Assembly (NCBI GenBank): GCA_028274465.1
Contig: CM051457.1
Span: forward strand, 95,665,982-95,729,981
Length of the DNA: 64,000 nucleotides
Source of the DNA: Plantago ovata
Taxonomy: Eukaryota > Streptophyta > Magnoliopsida > Lamiales > Plantaginaceae
Reading direction: 5' to 3'
The notes under the pieces were generated by a model. That model had not been told where the DNA came from. It saw nothing but the letters and a program-made list of their open reading frames with translations, and did no database searches. How positions within the stretch are numbered: the first letter of the stretch is position 1; every line of letters starts with the position of its first letter. Of the stretch, positions 30,641 to 40,494 are shown in pieces. A program made the position numbers and the translations under genes.

Positions 30641-33600
30641 ATCAAGAATTTTTTCTGGTTCTTCGACATTGGGAGTTTTCCCACGATGTCTATACCCCAC
30701 CTACCGAATGGGCAAGATACTGGTGTCGCGATCATTGGTTCACCTGGGGCAGAACTATTTCGAGCAAAACGCTGGCATTCGTCGCACTTTTTCGAACGTG
30801 CCTTCGAATCGGGGATGAGTGTTGGCCAATAGAACCCTTGGCGGTAGACTTTTTGAGCTAGGGCTCTTCCCCCCGAGTGGTTGCTGCAGCTTCTTGCATG
30901 CACTTCCTCTAGGATGATTCGGGCTTCTTCTTCGTCGACGCACTTCAAATGGGGGCCGTCGACGGATCTTTGTATAGATTCGAACCGTCCCATAGAAATC
31001 CTTGCACTCTCCTAGCGATTCTTCTGGCTTCATTGCGGTCGATTGGGATTCTTCCTTGTTTAAACTTCTGCAAAAACAAATTCGAGGTGAGTGGGTGTCC
31101 CGGGATGGGGGAACGTGTTAATTGGAGGTTTTTCACCTTGTGTTTGATTTTCGAGGGGAATGGTCATGTGTACCTTGATGTCTGCTAACCATGTCTGGTT
31201 GGCATCAAGAGTGTTGACTTCGATCCCTCGTTTTCTTTTGAGGTTGTTGTCCCCTATGGTGGGCTTTTCGACCGTCATGAGGGTGACCTGTTGTGGAGTC
31301 ATAAAGAATTTTGAGTATTGGTGGATTCGTTCTTCACGAATCGTGTTATATTTCTCGAAAACATACCTGTCGCGTGTTTATGTTCTGTGAGGAGCTTCCG
31401 AATCTTGCTAGCCCGTCTGCTATTTTGTTGAGACTTCGAGGTATCTGTGTGATTGCCACACTTTGGAATTTGGCTGTCATAGCTTGGAGTTCTGCCAGGA
31501 AAAGCTTCATCGGTTCCTCTTTTGCTTCGAAGACACCGGCGTGTTGTTGGGCTACTAGTTGCGAATCAGTATGTATGAGTACATGTTTCGCCCCTCCTTC
31601 GAGCGAGAGTCGAAGTCCGATAAGGACTGCCTCGTACTCTGCCTCGTTGTTTGTAGCGGGGAAAGCTAGGCGGACGGCGAAATCCAGTTCGACGCCGTCA
31701 GGGTTTGACATATGGATCCCGACCCCTCCTTGCCCTCGAGTAGAAGACCCGTCTACGTAGAGCTCCCATCGAGCTTCGAGGTTTTCTCCTTTCTTGGCCT
31801 CTTCGAGTGTTAGTACGAGGTTAACTTCCTCTTTGACCCCCAGGAAGAAGTCGGCGATAACTTGGGCCTTTTGGCGTTGGGGGTTTGAAATTCGAGGAGT
31901 ACTCCATGAGTTCGACCGACCACCTGACCAATCTCCCTGACAAGTCAGGTTTGCCTAAAATCCTCTTCAGTGGTTGTGCGGTGAGGACTATGATCTCGTG
32001 TGCTTGGAAGTAAGGCTTGAGGCGTCTTGATGCTAGTACGACGCTGTATGTGAACTTTTCGATGTCAAGGTAATTGATTTCGGCCTCCGTGAGAACCTTG
32101 CTTAAGTAATAGATTGGGTATTGCTGGCCTTGCTCCATGCGGACTAGCACCGAGCTGACGACTTCGAGGGAAATGGCTACGTGCAGGTACAGAACCTCAC
32201 CCGATTGGTGCTTCGAAAGTAAGGGAGGTTTTGTCAAGTGATCCTTGAGTTCCATCAGGGCCTTTTCGCTCTATTCTCCCCACTCGAAATGTTTGGCGTT
32301 CCTTAGTACTTTGAAGAAGGGTAAGCTTTTTTCTCCCGATCTCGCTATGAAGCGGCTTAAGGCAATGACTCTGCCTACTAGCTTTTGGACTTCGTTGATG
32401 TTTTGAGGGCTGGGAAAATCGATCACTGCTTTGATCTTATCTGGGTTGGCTTCGATGCCTCGCTGGGTGACCATGTAGCCGAGAAATTTCCCCCCTTTCA
32501 CCTCGAAGGTGCACTTGGTCGGATTGAGTTTCATGCCGAACTTCCTCAATATCTCGAAGCATCTTCTCAAGTTGGTTACGTGGTCTTGGGCCTTCATGCT
32601 TTTGACTAGCATGTCGTCAACGTATACTTCCATGGTGTGGCCTATTTCCTTTTCGAACATCATGTTGACTAGCCGCTGGTAGGTGGCTCCTGCGTTTCTT
32701 AACCCGAAAGGCATCACTCGGAACGAGTAGACCCCGGAGTGGGTGACGAAAGCGGTTTTGTCCATGTCCTCTTTCGCCATCGGAACCTGGTAGTATCCTT
32801 GAAAAGCGTCCATGAAGGTAAGGCGCTCCGCTCCGGCTGTAGAATCGACCAGTTGGTCAATTCGAGGGAGGGGGTAAAGGTCTCTTGGGCATCGCTTATT
32901 GAGGTCGGTGAAGTCATTGCACATTCTCCACTTCCCGTTACCTTTGCTAACCAGTACGAGATTGCATAACCAATCCGAGAACTAGGTGGCTCGGATGTGG
33001 CCAACTTTGAGGAGTTTGGTTACTTCTTCGTCGATTATCAAATTTTTCTCTCGGCTGAAGGTTCTCTGCTTCTGGCTCACGGGTTTCGCCCTTGGGTCAA
33101 CGTTTAGCCGATGCACGATGATCTTGGGGTCGATGCCTTTGAGGTCGGTGGTTCCCCACGCGAAAACATCGGAGTTCTTTTGAAGGAAGAGGGACAATGC
33201 TAGTTCGAGTTCTTCGGGGAGGTCCGCTGCTATTTTGGTAACTCTCTCGGGTCGGTACTCACATAGCTGGAGGCTTTTTACTTCGGAGCAGGGTTCTAGG
33301 CGCTCTTTTTCGTCGTTGCGAGGCATGGGGAAGTCGAAGAGATCATCTTTAACCATCCAACATTGTTTCTTTGGCGGGTTTTCCGAGATTTCTGGCTCGG
33401 ATGCTTGGTTAGATGTGGACTCTACCACCAGCCTCGAAGTGCGAGCTCTAGTAGAGGTGCAGTAGCACTCCCACGCCTCCTTTGGGTCCCCCTTGACTTC
33501 GCCCACTCCGTCCTTGGTGGGGAACTTCATTTTTAAGTGGTAAGTCGACACGACGGCCTGGAATTGATTGATTCCGGGTCATCGTAACAGAACATTGTAC

Positions 33601-34011
33601 CCCATATCGTCTTCTACAACCACGTATTGGCAGTGGTAAGTTGCTTTCGCGGGCTTGGTTCCAAGTGAAGTTAGTAGCCAGATGGTCCCGAGGGGTTTGA
33701 CCACTGCTCCTCCGAATCCCGAGAGGTTGGTCGAGATGTCGGAGAATCTGGTTCCCTGGATTTGCATTCTCTTGAGGGTGGAAGTGGTGATGACATTCAC
33801 AGAGCTTCCGGTGTCGACTAGGACCTTGCTGACTCCGAACCCTGAAACCACCATCGAAATGACCAAAGGGAAGTTGGGTTCTTGATTTCGGGTGTCCTGA
33901 GGATCGGGGGCATCAGTGTGATCGAAGCAACGGGGGAGATCTTGGACTTTGACGCATCCTACGTTAAATGCGTGGGCTCCTTCCGCATACGAGTTTCGCA
34001 TTCTTCGGGCC
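30641..34011 (-). pseudogene. pol: Gypsy pol, Tat-type (minus): protease-RT-RNase H-aRNase H-partial integrase
   Basis: A single frame runs from 34001 to 31821, broken only by TGA at 33579 and TAG at 32982 and 32271, each one C-to-T change from Arg or Gln. The protease has KVLVDTGSSVNVI near 33815. RT has KWRMCNDFTDLNK, LTFMDAFQGYYQVPM, MPFGLRNAGATYQRL and VYVDDMLVKS (32920-32590). The first RNase H is at 32255-31860. A frameshift near 31865 leads to a second RNase H (ELYVDGSSTRGQGGVGI, NNEAEYEAV, DSQLVAQQ; 31790-31390). The integrase zinc region (WPTLIPDSKARSKKCDECQR) and the start of the core (RWGIDIVGKLP) lie at 30860-30650, where the sequence is cut. Confidence 0.87.
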
Positions 34012-35851
34012 GTTCTATCTCTTTCTCTTCTAGAATCCCCCCTGTGGGGTCACCCGCTATGTACTTGATTTCACCGTGTATGGGATCATTTTCGAAATCA
34101 TCCTAGGATCCCGCCCTTCTGGCCTCTTGGAAAACTGCCGACTGCTGTGGTAGTGGGGGTCTTGTTGGAAGTGGAGCTTCGCGCGTTGACTTCTCGGTCG
34201 GTCGGACGGTCAGGGAACCACTAGAATCTCGACACTCTTCCAAGTATCCTTCTTCGACGACTCGCTCTAGTTCTAGCATCAACTCTATGCATCGGCTGGT
34301 ATCGTGACCCTTTTGCTTGTGGAAGTCGCAATATTCTCTTGAATTTCGAGTTGTGTTGGTCTATTTGTGCTTTCGAGGCCATCGAATACCTGGCAAGCTC
34401 TCGATAATAGAGTAGACTTGACGCTGTGGGTATCTGATGACCCCTGGATTTTTCCACGAGGGCCGTCGTTCAGGGAAGCTCTTGTCCCTTCCCGCGTTCT
34501 TGGATGGTTCTGCTCGTTCCTTCTTAGGGGACTTCTCCCTTCGAGCTGCGCGTGGCAGGTCGAACGCTAGCCTCGCCTCGATCATCCTTTCCTCCTCGAT
34601 GTACTTGTTCACAATGTTGGATAGCTCCTCGGGTGTTTCTGGCTTTTCTCTTGAGACTTCGGATGCTAAGCCCCGATTTCGAGTGTTGGAATACAGTGTT
34701 TGCCTCCGAAAATGCATGGGATGGTCGTCTACTTGCAGGGCTACTGCATTGAAACGCTGCCACCATCGTTGAAGGGGCTCGTCTTCTTTTTGGATGATGT
34801 CCTGCAAGCAACTACTTGCTTGTCTGGATTTTTTGTAATCTGTGAAGTGGCCCAAGAACGCGTGGACTAGGTCTGCATAAGATCGAATAGACCCGGGCGC
34901 CATGTTGTAGTACCACTCCGTAGCCACTCCCTCGAGCGTGCCCGGGAAGACGATCACCATGTCCTTCTCATTGTGCCCGCAAGTCTGTATCATGTTTTCG
35001 AACTTGACTCGGTGTTCGTGTGGGCAAGTGGTCCCTGAGTACTTCGGAAGATTCTTGGGGATTCTTTGGTCGGGGGGGTATCGAATGTCCCATGAGCTTT
35101 TGAGCTTTTGAGATAGGGGGTTGGGTGCGAAACCGGTTTCTCTCCGGGTTTTATCTTTCCTTGTCGGCTCTCTTCGGGCTTCTTTCCCTTCCCGCCTCTC
35201 ATCTCTTGGGTCCGGTCGAGACCTCTTGTCTTTCTCTTTGGCTTTTCGATCATGGGCTCGAAGTAACTCCTCATACTTCTCAAATTTTCTTTTGAGGGCC
35301 TTTCGGTCGGCGTCTACGTGTCCTCCTTGCGAGGAATCTGATTCATCGCTAGAGACGGGGAGCGCCGTACGAGTTCGTCGACGGTCTTGCAGTGGTTCCT
35401 TCAGCGCGGGGCGCCTATCTCGGGGGGTGACCACTGAGCTTTCGGCCAGGCTGTCGGCTTTCCTCTTGTGAGTGGCTCGAGTTTGGCTGGGGACTTGGCT
35501 GTGAGTTCCTTCTGTCCGTGCGTTTCGGTCGCTTCGACTAAGATGATTGCTTCGAGTGGAAACACTGGGTCGGGACTTTTCTCTTACTACTACCGACGCC
35601 AAACGGGCTTTTTCTGCTGGCATTCTACTATCAACGACCATTTCGCAAACAGTTCGTACGAACTGGGTCAGTTGGCCTTCCGTAATGAGCATTTGAGGGC
35701 CTGTAGGTACAGGAGGCGGCTCGGGTGGTTCCTCGGAGGGAGAGAAGATGATGAATCGCCCCGTTTCCGTGCAGGATGGCTCTGGGACGGGGTTCTCGGG
35801 ATTTTCACGCTCTCTTGCTGACTTGGCGGGAGTTTTCTTCTTCTTTGTCAT
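34012..35851 (-). pseudogene. gag: Gypsy gag, Tat-type (minus)
   Basis: The ATG at 35851 opens MTKKKKTPAKSARERENPEN. It is open for 496 codons to TAG at 34361, and the same frame continues to a second TAG at 34103. The N-terminal half is basic and low complexity. The capsid core is around residues 270-400 (NLPKYSGTTCPHEHRVKFENM, ATEWYYNMAPGSIRSYADL, HFTDYKKSRQASSCL). A zinc finger of the form CDFHKQKGHDTSRC lies between the two stops. Both TAG codons fit CAG with a C-to-T change. A one-base loss near 34010 shifts into the protease frame. Confidence 0.84.
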
Positions 35852-35932
35852 AATTCTCCGTTAAAGGTGGGACGTTGATTTCCTCGCTGGATCTTTCCTA
35901 CTGTTGCCGCTGTAGTGGTTTTGAGTCTCGAA

Positions 35933-35950
35933 TTCCCACAGACGGCGCCA
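35933..35950 (-). other. Primer binding site of the Tat-type Gypsy (minus)
   Basis: On the minus strand it reads TGGCGCCGTCTGTGGGAA, identical to the plus-strand Tat element's site at 14260. Confidence 0.78.
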
Positions 35951-35953
35951 AGA

Positions 35954-36422
35954 TGATGCGGACAGAAACCGACTAGGCTTTATCGCACCATCTCTCGTCC
36001 CATAATGATGGATGGGAGGAGTTTAACTGGGGAGAATTCGACGTTCGACCTGCGGCAAAGGGAGTAGGTTAGAGGAGTAAGGTCTGATCTGCCTTAGTCA
36101 GATCAGAAGCGAATCAACGAGATGGGAGGAGAATTTGGCAGCATGGGTGCATGTGTATCAAGAGTGTGTGTTTGTGAATGCAATAAATACACATATATAT
36201 AGGATACAAGCCGTGGGGCCCGTCTTGTTGCATGGGGAGCTGGGAGAAAGCGACACTAGTACGGCCTGTCAGTACCAGGTTGTACTATGGTTCCCTTCGA
36301 GGGGAGGGTATCTTTCGATCCCGGGTCCGAAAGGCGGCGGACTTTGTTCATGCAATTAGTGAGTCTCTCGCTTCGAGGGAGACGATCGGCTACGATCCTA
36401 GCGTCGTATTATCTCCCCATCA
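35954..36422 (-). repeat. 5' LTR of the Tat-type Gypsy (minus)
   Basis: On the plus strand it runs TGATGCGGAC...CTCCCCATCA (inverted repeat TGATG/CATCA), 469 bp. A minus-strand TATA box (CTATATATATGTG) lies near 36190-36203. The ends are deduced from the inverted repeat and the adjoining primer site, since the other LTR is gone. Confidence 0.75.
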
Positions 36423-36826
36423 CACAGCAACAACAAAAATAATGAAGATCAATATCGTAAAGATTTTAACTCATATGACATTCACAGCAACACCCATGTC
36501 CTCATATCCAAATGTTTTCGAACAAAAAAAAATAACAGTAGCCAAAAGTTGCAACTTTTCCTAACAAAGCAACCAGATAATATTTATAATGAACAACACA
36601 AACAAATCAACAACAACAGGGACGACATTCAAACGCACAAAACCAAACAGTAAACTCTCTGGAAAAAAAAGTTTTTTTGCAACTCAAATTTGCCATCACA
36701 GGGGACGTGTGAAGGAGTACGAACAACAATACTAGCCAAAATAATCAAGAGTAGGGCATAAATCCAAAAAAACATTCGAAATTATCCCAAACCCTAATTC
36801 AAAATCGGCCATGAATAAGCAAATCG
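36423..36826. other. AT-rich spacer, nothing recognised
   Basis: There is no coding or repeat signature. It ends at the 9-bp duplication AGCAAATCG (36818-36826) of the foldback element that follows. Confidence 0.5.
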
Positions 36827-37623
36827 AGGAAAAATCCTCCAAAATGTACCATAAGTTTCCTACTCCGCCCATTTTGTACCATAAAGTTTGTTACTCCCAC
36901 ATTTTGTCCTGTAAGTTCACAAAAAATCTAATTTTTGTATTTCGGGCCAAATCTAGCCCGATGAACTAATATTATGGTAAATTGAATTTGATTCACCCCC
37001 AATTCGTCATGAACTCGCGAATGAGTGATGATTTTTCACTATTTCACCGGCATTAATTAAAATATCCACAAAAAAAAAAAAAAAGGAAAAAAAGGATCCG
37101 ATTTTGTAGTAATTGTGGAGCATACCCCTTTGTATGACATATCATTGCAAACAAATAAATAAAATGGATCCGATTTTTTTAATGTATGCCATGCATGAAG
37201 ACAAAATGGCTTGATTGCTACTCACCTTGTTCTAAGTTCTAATTATTTGTGAAAATCAATTGGGGTGTGCTAAATTCTTAATTAGAGTTATGTGTAAGAT
37301 AAATGTTCAATTTTTTTTTAAAAACCGATGTGTCATACAAGTGGGTATGCTCAACAATTATTTGTTAGCTTTTAAAAAATTTGATTTTATTTATTTATGA
37401 TCTAGGCGAATTAGTGAAGAATTAACACAATTCGCGAGTTCATAGGGATTTGGGGGTGAATGAGATTCAAATTTTCCTTAATATTAGTTCGTCGGGCTAG
37501 ATTTGACCCGATGTACAAAAATTAGATTTTTTGTGAACTTACATGACAAAATGTGGGAGTAACAACTTACGGTACAAAATGAGCGGAGTAGGAAACTTAT
37601 GGTACATTTTGGAGGATTTTTCC
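36827..37623. mobile_element. MULE-like foldback MITE
   Basis: About 797 bp with long terminal inverted repeats of roughly 190 bp, starting GGAAAAATCCTCCAAAATG and ending with its complement. Inner parts (GTATGACATATC / GTGTCATACAAG region) also pair, so nearly the whole element can fold back. It is flanked by AGCAAATCG and AGCAAATCC, a 9-bp duplication with one change, which is the size expected of Mutator-type elements. It has no transposase ORF. Confidence 0.8.
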
Positions 37624-38425
37624 AGCAAATCCAACACAAAATCGATAGATAATGGAATAGGGAAGCGAAAACTAACAAAAAAAAAAAAAACCGCAATTCA
37701 AGGCCGGCGGCAAGTCACCGGATTTTTTTTTGCCCCAAATCGATAATCGACTCCGATAGGGTTATAGATCGGAGAGAGGAGATCACAACCATGGTATCAG
37801 ATTGTTCATAGGATGCCGGAGTTGACTGGAAAATGCAAAAAGACCATCGCCGACGACTTGTCAGAGAGGGGACAGAGAGAGTTTTGTCCCTAGAGAGAGA
37901 AAGTATAAATCTGAAATGGGGAGAGGCCTTATGAATAGTATGAATAGTGTCTCTCCCCTCTATAATTGAAAGTCAAACGTGACAAGAACTTTCAACATGT
38001 CAGGCCTCTCTAATTGAAAGTCAAACAAGTAGAGAATTGCTACAAAACTGTACTATTATGTTTTACAACACATCAACCAATCCTTAAATAAATAAATAAA
38101 AAAAGAAAAAAGAAGCATTTTTTGGGGTCATGTCTAAATAAACTTAATTTGATTTTATTTCACTTAGTAGTATAAATTTACACTAAATAAATATAAATTG
38201 AAATAAATTGAATTTATTTATAATATAAATTTTAACAATGTAAATGTTAATTAAATTGAATCGAGGAAATTGTTTTTTAAACGAATCGAAAAGGGGTTAC
38301 TCTTCCTTCCATATATTGCCGGCCACTCCCGTATTGACTTTTTCGGGGGAGCAGATGAGTGGCCCTTCAAAGCCTAATACTATACTCCTTTTCCGCAAAT
38401 TCCACAAATGTGTATTGGTAGTATA
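37624..38425. other. Unassigned intergenic sequence
   Basis: No gene is recognised. A short phrase AATTGAAAGTCAAAC is repeated at about 37966 and 38022. ATGGTATCAGATTG at 37791 resembles a Copia primer site but has no LTR beside it. Confidence 0.4.
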
Positions 38426-38660
38426 CTAGGTCCGTCCAACAATACTTCCATTGTTTTAACTTTTTGCATTCAACGTAATTAAAATTTGACACAAATTATT
38501 CTTAAACTAAAATAGTAAATATATATTAAAATTATATTATGAAACTGTCCATCCTAAATTTTCAATATGTAATTTTGTTAAATATTTTACCATTATATTT
38601 TATTTCAATTTTGTTGACCGCAAAAGTTAAACCAGTGCAACTGTTCTGGGACGGAGCGAG
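38426..38660. mobile_element. Stowaway-type MITE
   Basis: About 235 bp, starting CTAGGTCCGTCC and ending GGGACGGAGCGAG, flanked by TA on both sides. These ends and the TA target are typical of plant Stowaway (Tc1/mariner) MITEs. The inside is AT-rich with no ORF. Confidence 0.72.
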
Positions 38661-38728
38661 TACAAGTCAACCACAAAGTTTGCTGTGAGCTACCTGTGAC
38701 AGGACCAAGATCGAATGGAAATTGAAAC

Positions 38729-39045
38729 TGTAATGCCCCGATCACTAATATATACAGTATGCCGAAGGTCCGATCCTTTGGGCGGCGCGGTTACTCCTAG
38801 ACTTCTCTCCCAAATGACATATTGACCCCACAAACTAACATATGTTTTAATCCACGCATTTAATTTATCCTCACTCGTGCGAATACTGGAATTTCCCAGT
38901 AGGTTACACATCTTAAAATTGATTTAGAACCAAACACACTTAACTATGAAATTCTTCTAGATGGATTGACGAAAAGAAAGGCACAACTTATTGATATGAG
39001 TATCATTCTCAATCCATTAAAGCTCTAAAATTTTGGGGTGTAGCG
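38729..39045 (-). mobile_element. Cassandra-like TRIM solo LTR carrying a degenerate 5S rRNA sequence
   Basis: The minus strand of 38866-38965 follows the 5S rRNA 3' half: CTTAAGATGTGTAACCTACTG corresponds to the GGATGGGTGACCTCCTGGGAA block, and AAGTGTGTTTGG to AAGCGTGCTTGG. The surroundings (AAAATTTTGGGGTG at one end, TGTAATGCC at the other) are those I know from Cassandra LTRs. Many differences from 5S are G-to-A or C-to-T. No second 5S-bearing LTR is nearby, so it is a solo LTR. No clear target duplication was found. Confidence 0.7.
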
Positions 39046-39623
39046 TTCTCTTTTTTCCTCTCTCACTTCCCTATTTCTGTGTCGGCCCGTTTGGCGGGTA
39101 GTTTGCGACGCCGCCCTCTCCATTGATTCGTCCTCCTTTCCTCCCTTTCCTTTTTGTCGTCCCTCCTCCTTTCTGTGTTTTGCTACCGGTGTCAATCTAA
39201 TCAATCGACCAGGCATCACCCATCCCGGTCAACTTCCTCCTCTTCTCGTTGAAGCAATGTCTTGTACCTCCTCTTCAACTCTGGCAACCTTCTTCAAGAT
39301 TCAATCTTCCCAACCAATGTCAGTATGGCGTTAAAGATTTCCAGTAACCTGTTACTTGGCTCTGAGGCCGAGATCTGGACGGATGTGACCGATTTGGACT
39401 GCTCCTAAGCTAGCTAGGAAGCTTTATGTTCATGGCCGAGGAACCGCCTTATAGCATGACTTTTATTAGAATAATTGACTACTAGCATAGTAATTTTAAT
39501 CAATGCATAAAATTAATGAATATGGGTGAAGCTATCTATAAAATCAAAATTACATGTGAGATAACTCTTATCAATATAATAATAAGAAGATATTAATTCT
39601 CCAGAACATATTCTTCTAATTAA
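39046..39623. other. Unassigned sequence downstream of the 39624 gene
   Basis: A pyrimidine-rich stretch (39045-39290) is followed by ATGTCTTGTACCTCC at 39257, which opens a 24-codon ORF only. No family is recognised. The last 200 bp are AT-rich and would hold the 3' end of the minus-strand gene. Confidence 0.4.
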
Positions 39624-40412
39624 CTACTGTATGCTACAGCTTGGTGGAGCTTCGGGCGTATACTCCACCATACTATGACAATATTGATATGGTTTTGGCC
39701 CTTCGGGGGTACACTCCACGGTTCTATCACAACATTTATATGGACTTGGCACTTGGGACGTACACTCCACGGTTCTATCACAACATTTGTATGGATTTGG
39801 CCCTTTGGGTGTACACTCCACTTTTATATCACAACTTTGACATGGATTTGGCGCGTCTGGCGTACACACCACGATTCTATCGCAATATTTATATGGATCA
39901 AATTCTGGGAGCTCTAACCGTATCTCTATCTCATGACGACAATGTTGAGGAGCCACCGGAGGAGGAGGACGAGGGCCATTCCCACATATGAAGTTGAAGA
40001 TATTGTTGCAATTAAATTTATTAAAAATCTTGAATTTGAAAGCAATAGTCAACCCACCAATTGATCCGAGAAGCGAAAGCAGAACTGCAAGCGGGGTCCA
40101 ATTATAACCACCATCACGATTTGCAATATTACCAGTACTAGAATTAGTAGCAGCTGGTACTCCGGGTCCAGGAACCCCAGGTACTCCTACTCCGCCAAAA
40201 CCACCACCACCACCCCCGCGACTATTCTGGCCACCTTCAACGGGGACACAGCTACAACCACTTGCACTGTTTTCGACGACACAGTCACAACGTTCACCGC
40301 CTACAGTACTCGATGGTACAGTGGAATCACCTTGACCTTCGACATTCGAACAGAATAACAAGGTAAGTGTTACAAGCACATGGAAAAATTTATGAAAAGG
40401 CTTGGGCGCCAT
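39624..40412 (-). CDS. Secreted or membrane-anchored Cys-rich 17-residue-repeat protein, unknown family
   Basis: The ATG at 40412 gives 262 residues. The frame is open 48 bases further up, but without an ATG, and a TATA box at 40487-40494 fits a short leader before 40412. Residues 1-26 (KPFHKFFHVLVTLTLLFCSNVEG) look like a signal peptide. Then come a Cys-rich patch (CDCVVENSASGCSC), a Gly-rich stretch (GGGGGGFGGVGVPGVPGPG), a hydrophobic segment near residues 107-128 (PLAVLLSLLGSIGGLTIAF) and a Pro run. The C-terminal third is five tandem 17-residue repeats of the form PYKCCDRTVECTPEGPN. It would be a type I membrane or secreted protein with the repeats possibly cytosolic. No frameshift or stop is seen. 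I do not recognise the family; a lineage-specific gene is the simplest reading. A minor alternative is the opposite-strand ORF, which lacks start signals. Confidence 0.62.
   Translation of the reverse strand: MAPKPFHKFFHVLVTLTLLFCSNVEGQGDSTVPSSTVGGERCDCVVENSASGCSCVPVEGGQNSRGGGGGGFGGVGVPGVPGPGVPAATNSSTGNIANRDGGYNWTPLAVLLSLLGSIGGLTIAFKFKIFNKFNCNNIFNFICGNGPRPPPPVAPQHCRHEIEIRLELPEFDPYKYCDRIVVCTPDAPNPCQSCDIKVECTPKGPNPYKCCDRTVECTSQVPSPYKCCDRTVECTPEGPKPYQYCHSMVEYTPEAPPSCSIQ
39659..39913 (-). repeat. Five tandem 51-bp repeats inside the 39624 gene
   Basis: Units begin at 39659, 39710, 39761, 39812 and 39863 (TACACTCCACGGTTCTATCA... on the plus strand). 51 is a multiple of three, so the repeats keep the frame on both strands and code for the 17-residue protein repeats on the minus strand. 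Confidence 0.9.
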
Positions 40413-40486
40413 GTTATGTATGTATATGTAACCTGTCAATTGGATTTTAGAGTTGATCACTTATAACATTATAGTAGTATCTTCAG

Positions 40487-40494
40487 TATTTATA
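40487..40494 (-). promoter_or_regulatory. TATA box of the 39624 gene
   Basis: TATAAATA on the minus strand, 75 bp upstream of the ATG at 40412. Transcription would start near 40460. Confidence 0.55.

Larger units (their letters stand above)
30641..36422 (-). mobile_element. Tat-type Gypsy element (minus), truncated in integrase
   Basis: On the minus strand: LTR (36422-35954), TGGCGCC primer site, gag, protease, RT, RNase H, a second (archaeal-type) RNase H and the first half of integrase. Dual RNase H is characteristic of Tat elements. The sequence is lost after KKFLIVAI at about 30645, where it abuts the LTR fragment at 29712-30640. The 3' part and 3' LTR are missing, so it is dead. Confidence 0.88.

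Noticed and set aside
37785..37800. ATGGTATCAGATTG as a Copia primer site
   Set aside because: No LTR end precedes it and no gag follows.
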